A stretch of 8,583 nucleotides of DNA from Alphaproteobacteria bacterium (GTDB taxonomy: Bacteria; Pseudomonadota; Alphaproteobacteria; Micavibrionales; UBA2020): contig JADYYV010000245.1 in assembly GCA_020853455.1 (NCBI GenBank), positions 1 to 8,583 of the forward strand. Direction: 5' to 3'. The notes under the pieces were generated by a model. It made no database searches, was not told the DNA's origin, and saw only the letters and a program-made list of their open reading frames with translations. Below are positions 1 to 5,736 of the stretch, piece by piece (positions within the stretch are counted from its first letter, which is position 1; every line of letters starts with the position of its first letter). A program made the translations under genes and the position numbers.

Positions 1-1
1 G

Positions 2-298
2 CACAACATCTCCGCCGGCGCGAACGACGTGCTGGACGCTGTTGCGCAGGAACTCAAGAACCGCAAGGACGTGCACGGCCTGACCATCATCGGTCACACC
101 GACAGCTCGGGTACGACCAAATACAACGACCGCCTGTCGTCGCAGCGTGCGAACGCCGTGCGCGACGGCCTGATCTCCCGCGGTATCGCGGCTGACATGG
201 TCCGCGTCGAATCCCGCGGCGAAAGCGACCTGCTCGTGAAAACGGCAGACAACGTCCGCGAACCGGCAAACCGCCGCGCGCAGATTACCCTCGAGTAA
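2..298 (+). CDS. OmpA-like C-terminal peptidoglycan-binding domain protein (5' partial)
   Basis: The reading frame is open from the left edge of the window to TAA, so only the last 98 residues are seen and the true start lies upstream. The visible part is the OmpA/MotB/Pal-type C-terminal domain. It has the conserved GHTDSSGTTKYNDRLSSQRA block (TD..G....N..LS..RA), followed by A..V...L...GI, and ends in EPANRRAQI, the usual NRR.. segment. In this family the Asp and Arg of these motifs bind the meso-diaminopimelate of peptidoglycan, anchoring an outer-membrane protein or lipoprotein to the cell wall. The missing N-terminus (beta-barrel, lipobox or other) decides which OmpA-family member it is, so no gene symbol is given. 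It is followed by a strong terminator and is the last gene of its transcript. Confidence 0.93.
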   Translation, partial: HNISAGANDVLDAVAQELKNRKDVHGLTIIGHTDSSGTTKYNDRLSSQRANAVRDGLISRGIAADMVRVESRGESDLLVKTADNVREPANRRAQITLE

Positions 299-324
299 TC
301 TTCGTTAAAGCGAACCGAATAAAG

Positions 325-357
325 GAAACCGGCCGGGCAACTGGCCGGTTTCTTTTT
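325..357 (+). terminator. Rho-independent terminator after the OmpA-like gene
   Basis: A perfect 10-bp stem, GAAACCGGCC (325-334) with GGCCGGTTTC (343-352), closes an 8-nt loop and is followed directly by TTTTT. It lies 27 nt after the stop codon of the OmpA-like gene, the normal position for an intrinsic terminator. Confidence 0.92.
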
Positions 358-393
358 GTGCCGTAAGCCCTCCCCCCTCTCCCGCCTGCTTAT

Positions 394-432
394 CCCCTCT
401 CCCGTACTCACGGGAGAGGGTTAGGGTGAGGG
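394..432 (-). repeat. REP-like palindromic repeat, copy 1 (inverted)
   Basis: Read on the minus strand this is CCCTCACCCTAACCCTCTCC followed by the rest of a hairpin, with stem CCCTCTCCCG/CGGGAGAGGG (plus-strand 395-404 and 411-420). It matches the second copy at 480-518 in 32 of 39 positions; five of the seven differences are in or beside the hairpin loop. Conservation of the stem and of the flanking CCCTCACCC tail is typical of dispersed REP-type elements. A shorter degenerate piece with the same C-rich composition sits just to the left (368-386). Confidence 0.8.
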
Positions 433-479
433 AGGGACTTTTATTGCATCGTTGCAGGGATGGCGGCGCTGGTGACGCA

Positions 480-518
480 CCCTCACCCCGACCCTCTCCC
501 GCAATCGCGGGAGAGGGG
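480..518 (+). repeat. REP-like palindromic repeat, copy 2
   Basis: It begins with CCCTCACCCCGACCCTCTCC and continues into a hairpin with stem CCCTCTCCCGC/GCGGGAGAGGG (492-502 and 507-517) around the loop AATC. It is the same repeat as 394-432 in opposite orientation, so the two form a head-to-head pair with 47 bp between them, like the BIME pairs built from REP units in enterobacteria. Together the pair and the terminator occupy most of the 273-bp gap between the OmpA-like gene and apaG; I see no gene in that gap. Confidence 0.8.
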
Positions 519-571
519 ACAAGAACCCCCTTTCCTTTTGCTTTTTCCGCGAACAGGCGTAATATCCGCCC

Positions 572-964
572 ATGTATACAATCACCACCAGCGATGTGAC
601 GGTATCGGTCGTACCCGCCTATCTCGACCACGAATCCCAGCCGGAGAGTAATATCTGGGTCTGGTCATACACCGTGCGCATTCAAAATAACGGCACCGAG
701 ACCGTGCAGCTGCGCACCCGCCACTGGAAGATCACCGACGCCTACGGCCGCACGCAGGAAGTGCACGGCCCGGGCGTGGTGGGCGAAGAACCCGTGTTGA
801 AGCCGGGGCAGAGTTTTGAATACACCAGCGGCACGCCGCTCTCCACCCCGTCCGGCATCATGCAGGGCAGCTATGCGATGGAGGGGCCGGGCGGCCGCAT
901 GTTCGACGTCGCCATCCCCGCCTTCTCGCTCGACAGCCCCGCCAGCCGGAGGCAGGTAAACTGA
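572..964 (+). CDS. apaG: ApaG protein
   Basis: A 130-residue protein matching the ApaG family over its whole length. This is a single small beta-sandwich (fibronectin-III-like) domain of about 125 residues. Recognisable blocks are the RHW at residues 50-52, ITDAYGRTQEVHGPGVVGE (54-72), PVLKPGQSFEYTSGTPL (74-90), TPSGIM (92-97) and the C-terminal FDVAIPAFSLDSP (111-123). ApaG has been linked genetically to Co2+/Mg2+ resistance in enterobacteria, and the same fold occurs in F-box proteins; its biochemical role is not settled. The ATG is the only reasonable start, since the family begins a few residues before the first strand, but no strong Shine-Dalgarno precedes it. The gene ends 4 nt before the trkH-type gene, suggesting co-transcription and perhaps a shared role in cation homeostasis (inference). 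Confidence 0.96.
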   Translation: MYTITTSDVTVSVVPAYLDHESQPESNIWVWSYTVRIQNNGTETVQLRTRHWKITDAYGRTQEVHGPGVVGEEPVLKPGQSFEYTSGTPLSTPSGIMQGSYAMEGPGGRMFDVAIPAFSLDSPASRRQVN

Positions 965-968
965 CACC

Positions 969-2411
969 ATGAAGTTCCGCCCGGTCTTTTACGTCAACGG
1001 CATCCTGCTCCTCGTCCTCGCGGCGGCGATGATGGCGCCGATTATCGTCGATCTCGCCGACAACAGCGCCGACTGGCAGGTTTTCGCAAGCGCGCAGGCC
1101 GTGACGGCCTTCATCGGCCTTGCGCTGGTGCTGATGAACCGGCAGCAGGGTTTCAAGATTTCGCTGCGGGAGACATTCCTGCTCACCACCTTCGGCTGGG
1201 TGTTCATGGCCAGCTTCGGCGCGCTGCCCTTCGTGTTTTCGCAGGCCGAAATGAATTTCACCGGCGGATTTTTCGAGGCGATGTCTGCGATCACCACCAC
1301 GGGTTCCACCGCAATCACCGGTCTCGACGCGCTGCCGCGCGGGATCATTTTATGGCGCTTTATGCTGCTGTGGATCGGCGGTATCGGGTTCCTGATCATC
1401 GCGCTTGCCGTCTTTCCGCTTCTGCAGATCTCGGGGATGCAGATCTTCAAGACGCAAAGCTTTCAGATCGAAAAGGTCATGCCATCGGCCTCGCAGATGG
1501 CGGCATTCCTTGTCCTGATTTATACCGCGCTGACGACCCTGTGCGGCATTTTCCTGTATGCGGCGGGCATGACGCCGTTCGACGCGCTCTGCCACGCTAT
1601 GGCCGCGATTTCGACGGGCGGCATTTCGACCCACGACTCGGCGGTCGCGTGGTTCAACAGCCCGATCATCGAGCTGATCCTTATTACCTTCATGATTTTG
1701 GGCGGCATCCCCTTCGTGCTGTACCTGCGCTTCCTGCGCGGCGACCGCGGCGCGATCTGGCAGGACAGCCAGGTGCGCACCTTTTTCGCCATCATCGCGC
1801 TGATGACCGTCACCTGCACATGGTGGCTGATGCACACCGACAAGATGCACGGCATCGAGGCGTTCCGCAACGCGCTGTTCCTGACCGTGTCCTATATCAC
1901 CACCACGGGTTTCGTGAACGGCGACCATAGCGACTCGGGGCATTTCGCGGTCGGTATCGCCTTTATCTCCATCTTCATGGGCAGCTGCTCCGGCTCGACC
2001 GCGGGCGGCATCAAGATCTTCCGGTTGCAGATTTTGTTCCTGATGCTGAAACAGCAATTGTCGAAACTGATCACGCCGCATGGCGTATTCCAGGTGCGCT
2101 ATAACGGCAAGCTGGTCGAGCCGTCGGTGCAGTCCGCCGTCGCGGGATTCTTCTTTATCTTCATCATGTCGTGGCTGGTGATCGGCGTTTCGCTGCAGCT
2201 GACCGGCCTTGATTTTGAAACCGCTTTCTCCGGCGCGATTTCCGCCATTTCCAACACCGGCGTCGGCACCGGCGACCTCATCGGCCCCTCCGGCAACTTC
2301 GCCAACCTGCCGTCATCATCGATCTGGGTGATGTCCTTCGCCATGCTTTTCGGCCGTATCGAATTCCTGACCCTACTGGTCGTTCTGATGCCAAGGTTCT
2401 GGAAGGGTTAA
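969..2411 (+). CDS. trkH: TrkH-family potassium uptake membrane protein
   Basis: 480 residues, the usual TrkH/KtrB length, very hydrophobic, in the four-repeat M1-P-M2 layout of this superfamily. The four selectivity-filter loops are visible: TTTGSTA (109-115), STGGIS (215-220), TTTGF (311-315) and SNTGVGTG (428-435), each carrying the filter glycine. The family hallmark SCSGSTAGGIKIFR (339-352) and the near-C-terminal FGRIEFLTLL (461-470, GRLE-type) are also present. It should form the membrane pore of a Trk K+ uptake system that needs a cytoplasmic TrkA-type NAD-binding partner; no trkA is in the window. The GGAGG at 948-952 is 16 nt from the ATG, rather far, so translation may be partly coupled to apaG, whose stop is 4 nt upstream. 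The gene converges on a minus-strand operon and overlaps its last gene by 4 nt. Confidence 0.95.
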   Translation: MKFRPVFYVNGILLLVLAAAMMAPIIVDLADNSADWQVFASAQAVTAFIGLALVLMNRQQGFKISLRETFLLTTFGWVFMASFGALPFVFSQAEMNFTGGFFEAMSAITTTGSTAITGLDALPRGIILWRFMLLWIGGIGFLIIALAVFPLLQISGMQIFKTQSFQIEKVMPSASQMAAFLVLIYTALTTLCGIFLYAAGMTPFDALCHAMAAISTGGISTHDSAVAWFNSPIIELILITFMILGGIPFVLYLRFLRGDRGAIWQDSQVRTFFAIIALMTVTCTWWLMHTDKMHGIEAFRNALFLTVSYITTTGFVNGDHSDSGHFAVGIAFISIFMGSCSGSTAGGIKIFRLQILFLMLKQQLSKLITPHGVFQVRYNGKLVEPSVQSAVAGFFFIFIMSWLVIGVSLQLTGLDFETAFSGAISAISNTGVGTGDLIGPSGNFANLPSSSIWVMSFAMLFGRIEFLTLLVVLMPRFWKG

Positions 2412-2785
2412 GTAAAGTACAGAGGCTTGAAACTACATTTAAGAAACGCACCAGCTAAGATCATGTTAGCCACTACAACCCAGTATAAATAGATTTTATT
2501 TTTAAAGATTGGCATCCTGTAACCTTTTATAAAAAAATGCACTATTAAAAATAAAGCGTTAATAGACGCAAACATACCTGCCGAGATCATCAAAAGATAA
2601 TATTCCCTATTTAAAACAGCAGTATCGAATTGACCCACTTTTTCTAAAAACCGGTATATAGAGGGCGTATTCAAAAGCACAAAAACAGGTATAAAAAATT
2701 GCGCTAGAACTGCTGTGTAGAATTTCGGATTAGGCAGAGATTTTTTCAGCAGATTCAAAATATCGGAAGTTTTCTTTTTCTCCAA
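2408..2785 (-). CDS. Small AT-rich three-helix membrane protein, unknown function
   Basis: I do not recognise this protein. From the preferred TTG start it has 125 residues. It opens with a lysine-rich amphipathic segment (MEKKKTSDILNLLKK) and then has three likely membrane helices: about 24-42 (YTAVLAQFFIPVFVLLN region), 62-86 (YYLLMISAGMFASINALFLI region) and 99-117 (YLYWVVVANMILAGAFL region). The C-terminus is short. A TTG 15 nt further upstream would add five residues (MEGLI), but it lies on the Shine-Dalgarno GGAGGGG itself, whereas the TTG at 2785-2783 sits 6 nt after it. The gene is clearly AT-rich and uses many AAA/TTT/ATA codons, unlike its GC-rich neighbours, which suggests recent acquisition or relaxed selection. 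It follows the lipoprotein gene by 15 nt, so it is probably the third gene of the hslO operon. Being a real gene is likely but not certain. Confidence 0.7.
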   Translation of the reverse strand: MEKKKTSDILNLLKKSLPNPKFYTAVLAQFFIPVFVLLNTPSIYRFLEKVGQFDTAVLNREYYLLMISAGMFASINALFLIVHFFIKGYRMPIFKNKIYLYWVVVANMILAGAFLKCSFKPLYFT

Positions 2786-2791
2786 AATCAA

Positions 2792-2798
2792 CCCCTCC
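2792..2798 (-). promoter_or_regulatory. Shine-Dalgarno that fixes a TTG start
   Basis: On the minus strand GGAGGGG is followed by the 6-nt spacer TTGATT and then TTG GAG AAA AAG. The spacing favours the TTG at 2785-2783 over the TTGs at 2800 and 2791. It lies just after the TAA of the lipoprotein gene, consistent with translation within one transcript. Confidence 0.7.
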
Positions 2799-2800
2799 AA

Positions 2801-3382
2801 TTAATTCCACCCAAACGTCCGCTTCACGCTGCTCTCGATCCCTTTGCGCAGGTCCTGCATGATGTTTTCATCGAGGGTGAAGAACGCCATGTCGCGCTCG
2901 GCGGGTGATGAATCTTCCAGCAGGGTTTGCGTGCGTTCCGACAACACGAAGGCGTCGGCGACGATGCGGTCGGGGGTGTCGTCGGATACCAGCTGGAATT
3001 TCAGGGATACGCGCGCCGCGTATTCTTCGGACTGTTCATTGGTAAAGAAGCCGGTCAAGCCGTCTTGCAACGGCAGGTCTTTTTTCACGACCGACGCGTC
3101 CTCGATAATCACGCGCAGGGTGTGGTTCGACCCGTTGGCGACAAGCTGCCTTTCCAGTACGCGGCGGGCGACTTCGCGCGGGGGCTGCTTGAACAAATGA
3201 TCGACGTTCGGCGCTTTCATGGGCGGCTGGTAGCCATCGACGATCTCGATGCGCGCGACGTTCATGTTGATCTGCGGCAGCGTATCGAACATCAAAACCG
3301 GCGTCTGCGATTCCGGCGGCGCGCCCTGGCAGGACGACAGCATCAGGACGGCGGCGAACATCGCCAGAAATTTCATCTTCAT
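2801..3382 (-). CDS. Outer-membrane-type lipoprotein, unknown function
   Basis: 193 residues with a typical lipoprotein signal: MKMKFLAMFAAVLML, then the lipobox LSSC with the acylated Cys at residue 18. The residue after Cys is Gln, not the Asp that retains lipoproteins in the inner membrane, so outer-membrane sorting is expected. The mature part is soluble. It has a motif-poor N-terminal third rich in Pro, a helical segment PPREVARRVLERQLVANG (67-84), and a strand-rich middle (HTLRVIIEDASVV; EYAARVSLKFQLV; RIVADAFVLSERTQTL). It ends with a helix that would run DENIMQDLRKGIESSVKRTFG. This alternation resembles small periplasmic alpha/beta lipoproteins of the YajG/PqiC kind, but I cannot assign a family. 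The start overlaps the hslO stop as ATGA, with GGAG 7 nt upstream, so its translation is probably coupled to hslO. Confidence 0.88.
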   Translation of the reverse strand: MKMKFLAMFAAVLMLSSCQGAPPESQTPVLMFDTLPQINMNVARIEIVDGYQPPMKAPNVDHLFKQPPREVARRVLERQLVANGSNHTLRVIIEDASVVKKDLPLQDGLTGFFTNEQSEEYAARVSLKFQLVSDDTPDRIVADAFVLSERTQTLLEDSSPAERDMAFFTLDENIMQDLRKGIESSVKRTFGWN

Positions 3383-4338
3383 TCTTTTTCTCCATAAACA
3401 GCGTCAAGCTGGTTGGCCTTATAGACGTATTCTTCCGAGCAGAATTCGCATTTGATCGACACCCTGCCGTTTTTCTCGCATTCTTCCTCCAGCTCGGCGC
3501 GGGGGATGGTGCGCAGGATATTTTCCACCTTTTCGGCGGAGCAGCGGCATTTAAATCGCACATGCGTAGGCGAATAAATCCGTACGCCGTCTTCGTGGAA
3601 CAGGCGGTACAGAACGTCCGATGTCGCCAGCACAGGCGACAGCATTTCGCCATCCGAACAGGTCGAGAGCAGCATGGCCGCGCGCGTCCAGTCTTCGATG
3701 GAATTTTCTGTGCCCTTCCCCGCTTCGTCGTCGGGCAATTGCTGGATCATGATGCCGCCCGCGCGCCAGTTGGTATCCTGCGGATGCACGGCGATCTTGA
3801 ACGATGTCTTGATCTGTTCGGACTGCGTGAAGTAATGCTGCACGGCCTCCATGATCGAGGTGCCCTTCAGCTCCACGATGCCCTGATAACGGTCGTTCAC
3901 GCTGCCGCCCTGATCGACGGTGAAGGCCATAAAGCCTTTCTTGCCCAGCAGGTGGTAATGGTGATGCACGGGGTCTTTCTTGCGCTTGGCGGCTTTCTTG
4001 ACCGCCGCTTCGTCAAAACCCGCATAGGCGCGCACTTCGCCCTTGCTGGTCACATCGGCAACCAGCAGGCGGATGGGGCCGGAGCCCTTGATCTGCAGGG
4101 TAAAAATGCCTTCATATTTCATCATGCCCGACAGCAGCAGGCAGACGGTCACCACCTCCGACAGCAAACCGGATACGGCGGGCGGGTAATCATGTTGTTC
4201 CATGATCTGCTTCAGCACGTCGCCCATGCGCACCATGCGGCCGCGCACGTTCGATTTTTCGAGGCGGAAAGGCTGGACGACGTTATCATCCACCAACCCC
4301 GATTGTACCGAGCCGTCTTTTTTGATACGAATAGCCAT
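3379..4338 (-). CDS. hslO: Hsp33 redox-regulated chaperone
   Basis: 319 residues from the ATG at 4338-4336. Hsp33 is a cytosolic holdase that is inactive when reduced with Zn bound. It is switched on by oxidation of four cysteines, which unfolds the linker and exposes a client-binding surface. All four zinc cysteines are present: the CRC pair at residues 264 and 266 (FKCRCS) and the CEFC pair at 297 and 300. The N-terminal domain carries recognisable Hsp33 blocks such as LLSEVVTVCLLLSGMMKYEG, FTLQIKGSGPIRLLVADV and YQGIVEL. A GTG 27 nt upstream would add nine residues, but the ATG has GGAAGGG at a good distance and matches the usual family N-terminus. The gene heads a minus-strand operon (ATGA overlap with the lipoprotein gene) and is divergent from recX. 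Confidence 0.96.
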   Translation of the reverse strand: MAIRIKKDGSVQSGLVDDNVVQPFRLEKSNVRGRMVRMGDVLKQIMEQHDYPPAVSGLLSEVVTVCLLLSGMMKYEGIFTLQIKGSGPIRLLVADVTSKGEVRAYAGFDEAAVKKAAKRKKDPVHHHYHLLGKKGFMAFTVDQGGSVNDRYQGIVELKGTSIMEAVQHYFTQSEQIKTSFKIAVHPQDTNWRAGGIMIQQLPDDEAGKGTENSIEDWTRAAMLLSTCSDGEMLSPVLATSDVLYRLFHEDGVRIYSPTHVRFKCRCSAEKVENILRTIPRAELEEECEKNGRVSIKCEFCSEEYVYKANQLDAVYGEKE

Positions 4339-4385
4339 AGCACCCTTCCGGTTTAACGCCTTCACAATATAGCATAAAGTAAGCC
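4339..4385. promoter_or_regulatory. Divergent hslO/recX intergenic region
   Basis: Only 47 bp separate the hslO ATG from the recX GTG, so the promoters for both genes must lie here or reach into the 5' ends of the genes. The core ACAATATAGCATAAAG is AT-rich and contains TATATT on the minus strand, a good -10 match for hslO, but I could not find a convincing -35 partner for either direction. Promoter positions are therefore inference. Confidence 0.35.
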
Positions 4386-4913
4386 GTGACCGCCAAAAAG
4401 CAAAAACAGCCCCGCAAGATCACCGCCCAGTATTTGGAAAATGCCGCTCTGTATTACCTGCAGCGGTATGCCACCAGCGCCGAGAATTTCCGGCGCGTCA
4501 TGCGGCGGAAAATCATGCGTTCCTGCCATTTCCACAAGGACGACCCGGAGAAGTTTTACCCGCTGGTCGATGCGCTGGTGACCCGTTACGTCGCGGCAGG
4601 GCTGCTGAACGACAAGGGCTTTGCGGAGGCGCGCGTGACCTCGCTCCGCCGTCAGGGCCGGTCGAAAAACGCGATCATGGCAAAACTTGCCGCCAAGGGC
4701 CTGCCAAAATCGGCGGTCGAGGATGCACTGGAACACCATGACGACGAAGAAACCGAATTGCAGGCCGCGCTGAAACTGGTGAAGCGCAGAAAACTGGGCA
4801 AGGCGACCGACCCGAAGGACAAGCAGAAAGAAATGGCCGTGCTGGGCCGCGCAGGCTTCAGTTTTGAAATCGCGCGCGCGGCGCTGGAGTATTCGGGGGA
4901 TGAGGAGGATTAA
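4386..4913 (+). CDS. recX: RecX-family regulatory protein
   Basis: 175 residues. RecX binds RecA filaments and modulates recombination and the SOS response; it is built of repeated three-helix units. Family features visible here are YLENAALYYLQRYATSAENF (16-35), the arginine-rich RRVMRRKI (36-43), a middle repeat LVTRYVAAGLLNDKGFAEAR (64-83) and the hallmark SLRRQGRSKNAIMAKLAAKGL (86-106). This is the alphaproteobacterial style of RecX, with a charged C-terminal third (DPKDKQKEM, DEED). The start is GTG. An in-frame TAA lies 6 nt upstream of it, so no longer version is possible; the Shine-Dalgarno is weak. recA is not in the window, which is common when recX is unlinked. It is divergent from hslO and convergent with the next gene across an inverted repeat. 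Confidence 0.88.
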   Translation: MTAKKQKQPRKITAQYLENAALYYLQRYATSAENFRRVMRRKIMRSCHFHKDDPEKFYPLVDALVTRYVAAGLLNDKGFAEARVTSLRRQGRSKNAIMAKLAAKGLPKSAVEDALEHHDDEETELQAALKLVKRRKLGKATDPKDKQKEMAVLGRAGFSFEIARAALEYSGDEED

Positions 4914-4919
4914 GTTCCC

Positions 4920-5029
4920 GTCATGCCCGCCTTGCGCGGGCATCCAGAAGCGCGTCCGCGCGTCTCGTGACCCCAGAGTCATGTGACGGCAGGACTGCCT
5001 TCTGGACCCCCGCGCAAGGCGGGGGTGAC
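4920..5029. repeat. 110-bp element with 31-bp inverted arms
   Basis: The left arm 4920-4950 (GTCATGCCCGCCTTGCGCGG, then GCATCCAGAAG) is repeated inverted at 4999-5029 (CTTCTGGACCCCCGCGCAAG, then GCGGGGGTGAC) with only a few mismatches, flanking a 48-bp centre. Each arm also has its own short hairpin (CCCGC/GCGGG). The sequence type, GTCAnnCCCGC...GCGGGnnATCCAGAAG, has the look of a dispersed alphaproteobacterial palindromic repeat, possibly a small non-autonomous mobile element. It fills the 127-bp gap between two convergent genes and may double as a bidirectional terminator, although no long T-run follows. Confidence 0.8.
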
Positions 5030-5040
5030 ATTGAGGCGGT

Positions 5041-5619
5041 TTACTGCGCCGCTTTCCGTTTCGCCCACCATTCCTTCGCGCTGCCCGCGGCTGCATCAAC
5101 GCCGGGGTGGTCGCGGGCGTAGTCTTTGTAGGCGCGCTGGATGTCATGCGCCTCGTCCATGTGTTTATATTTAAAATCATTCATCTTCTGGTGATTGTGA
5201 TAGGCATCGCTGCTTTGCGCGTCCTGCAACTGCTCCAGCGCCTCTTTCGCCTTGCCGGCATATTTGGTGGCATCCGCGCCGTCGCCGCGTTTCCATTCCT
5301 CGAATTCGCGCGACGCATCGTCCGCCATTTCGCTTGCGGCTTCGCTGACTTTTTTGCCGTGGGCTTCGCCCGTCTCGCCTGCTTTCTGGCGCTGGCGTTC
5401 AAGGCCGATGCGCAGGCGTTCGTTGATCTGCTGTTTTTGTTCGGGCGACAGCGCTTCGTATTGTTCGCGGGCGGCGGCATCCAGCGCGCCTTTTTCCTGC
5501 GCCCATTTCTGCCGCCAGTTCTGCGCGGCTTGCGTGTCGGCATATTCCCCTTGCGCGCGCGCGGGTGCGGGGGATGCGGCGACGAGGGCGAGGACGGCAA
5601 ACAGGGCGTATTTATTCAT
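5041..5619 (-). CDS. Exported charged helical protein, unknown function
   Basis: 192 residues from the ATG at 5619-5617, chosen because it starts a clean Sec signal peptide (MNKYALFAVLALVAASPAPA, then RA) with a likely cleavage after ARA at residue 22, and because GGAG lies 7 nt upstream. An ATG-less extension upstream would put nonsense before the signal. The mature part is almost all predicted helix, very polar and rich in Gln, Glu, Lys and Ala. It has a segment REQYEALSPEQKQQINERLR (51-70) like the LSPEQ..xxxR stretches of periplasmic chaperone-type proteins such as the Spy/CpxP group, but no LTxxQ repeat pair that would place it there. A second half (MNDFKYKHMDEAHDIQRAYK, 146-165) has no motif I recognise. 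A TATGAT at 5644-5639 (minus strand) could be a -10 element. Likely periplasmic; function unknown. Confidence 0.82.
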   Translation of the reverse strand: MNKYALFAVLALVAASPAPARAQGEYADTQAAQNWRQKWAQEKGALDAAAREQYEALSPEQKQQINERLRIGLERQRQKAGETGEAHGKKVSEAASEMADDASREFEEWKRGDGADATKYAGKAKEALEQLQDAQSSDAYHNHQKMNDFKYKHMDEAHDIQRAYKDYARDHPGVDAAAGSAKEWWAKRKAAQ

Positions 5620-5690
5620 GCGGCAGCTCCATTGTTCGATCATAGCGAAAAGCCCTTAAAATTCCCCTTCCGCCCGGCAAACCGCGCATG

Positions 5691-5718
5691 AAAAAAGCCC
5701 GCTTGCGCGGGCTTTTTT
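5691..5718 (-). terminator. Intrinsic terminator after the Pro/Ala-rich gene
   Basis: AAAAAAGCCCGC (5691-5702) and GCGGGCTTTTTT (5707-5718) pair perfectly around the loop TTGC. Read on the minus strand it ends in TTTTTT and lies 18 nt after the stop of the gene at 5737-6450. The symmetric A and T runs make it able to work in both directions. Confidence 0.92.
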
Positions 5719-5736
5719 CTTATCTTTTCAACGCGC

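Noticed and set aside
394..518. CRISPR-like array
   Set aside because: There are only two repeat copies, in opposite orientation and internally palindromic, with no regular spacers and no cas genes.
460..651. Small plus-strand open frame across the REP-like repeat
   Set aside because: It is mostly the translated repeat (Pro/His-rich) and overlaps apaG in another frame.
1350..2081. Long minus-strand open frame opposite trkH
   Set aside because: It lies wholly inside the trkH coding region, which has clear family motifs. The translation is a low-complexity shadow rich in Arg, Asp, Gln and His, typical of antisense frames in GC-rich genes.
4339..4365. GTG start for hslO at 4365
   Set aside because: The nine extra residues are not seen in Hsp33 proteins, while the ATG at 4338 has GGAAGGG at a good distance.
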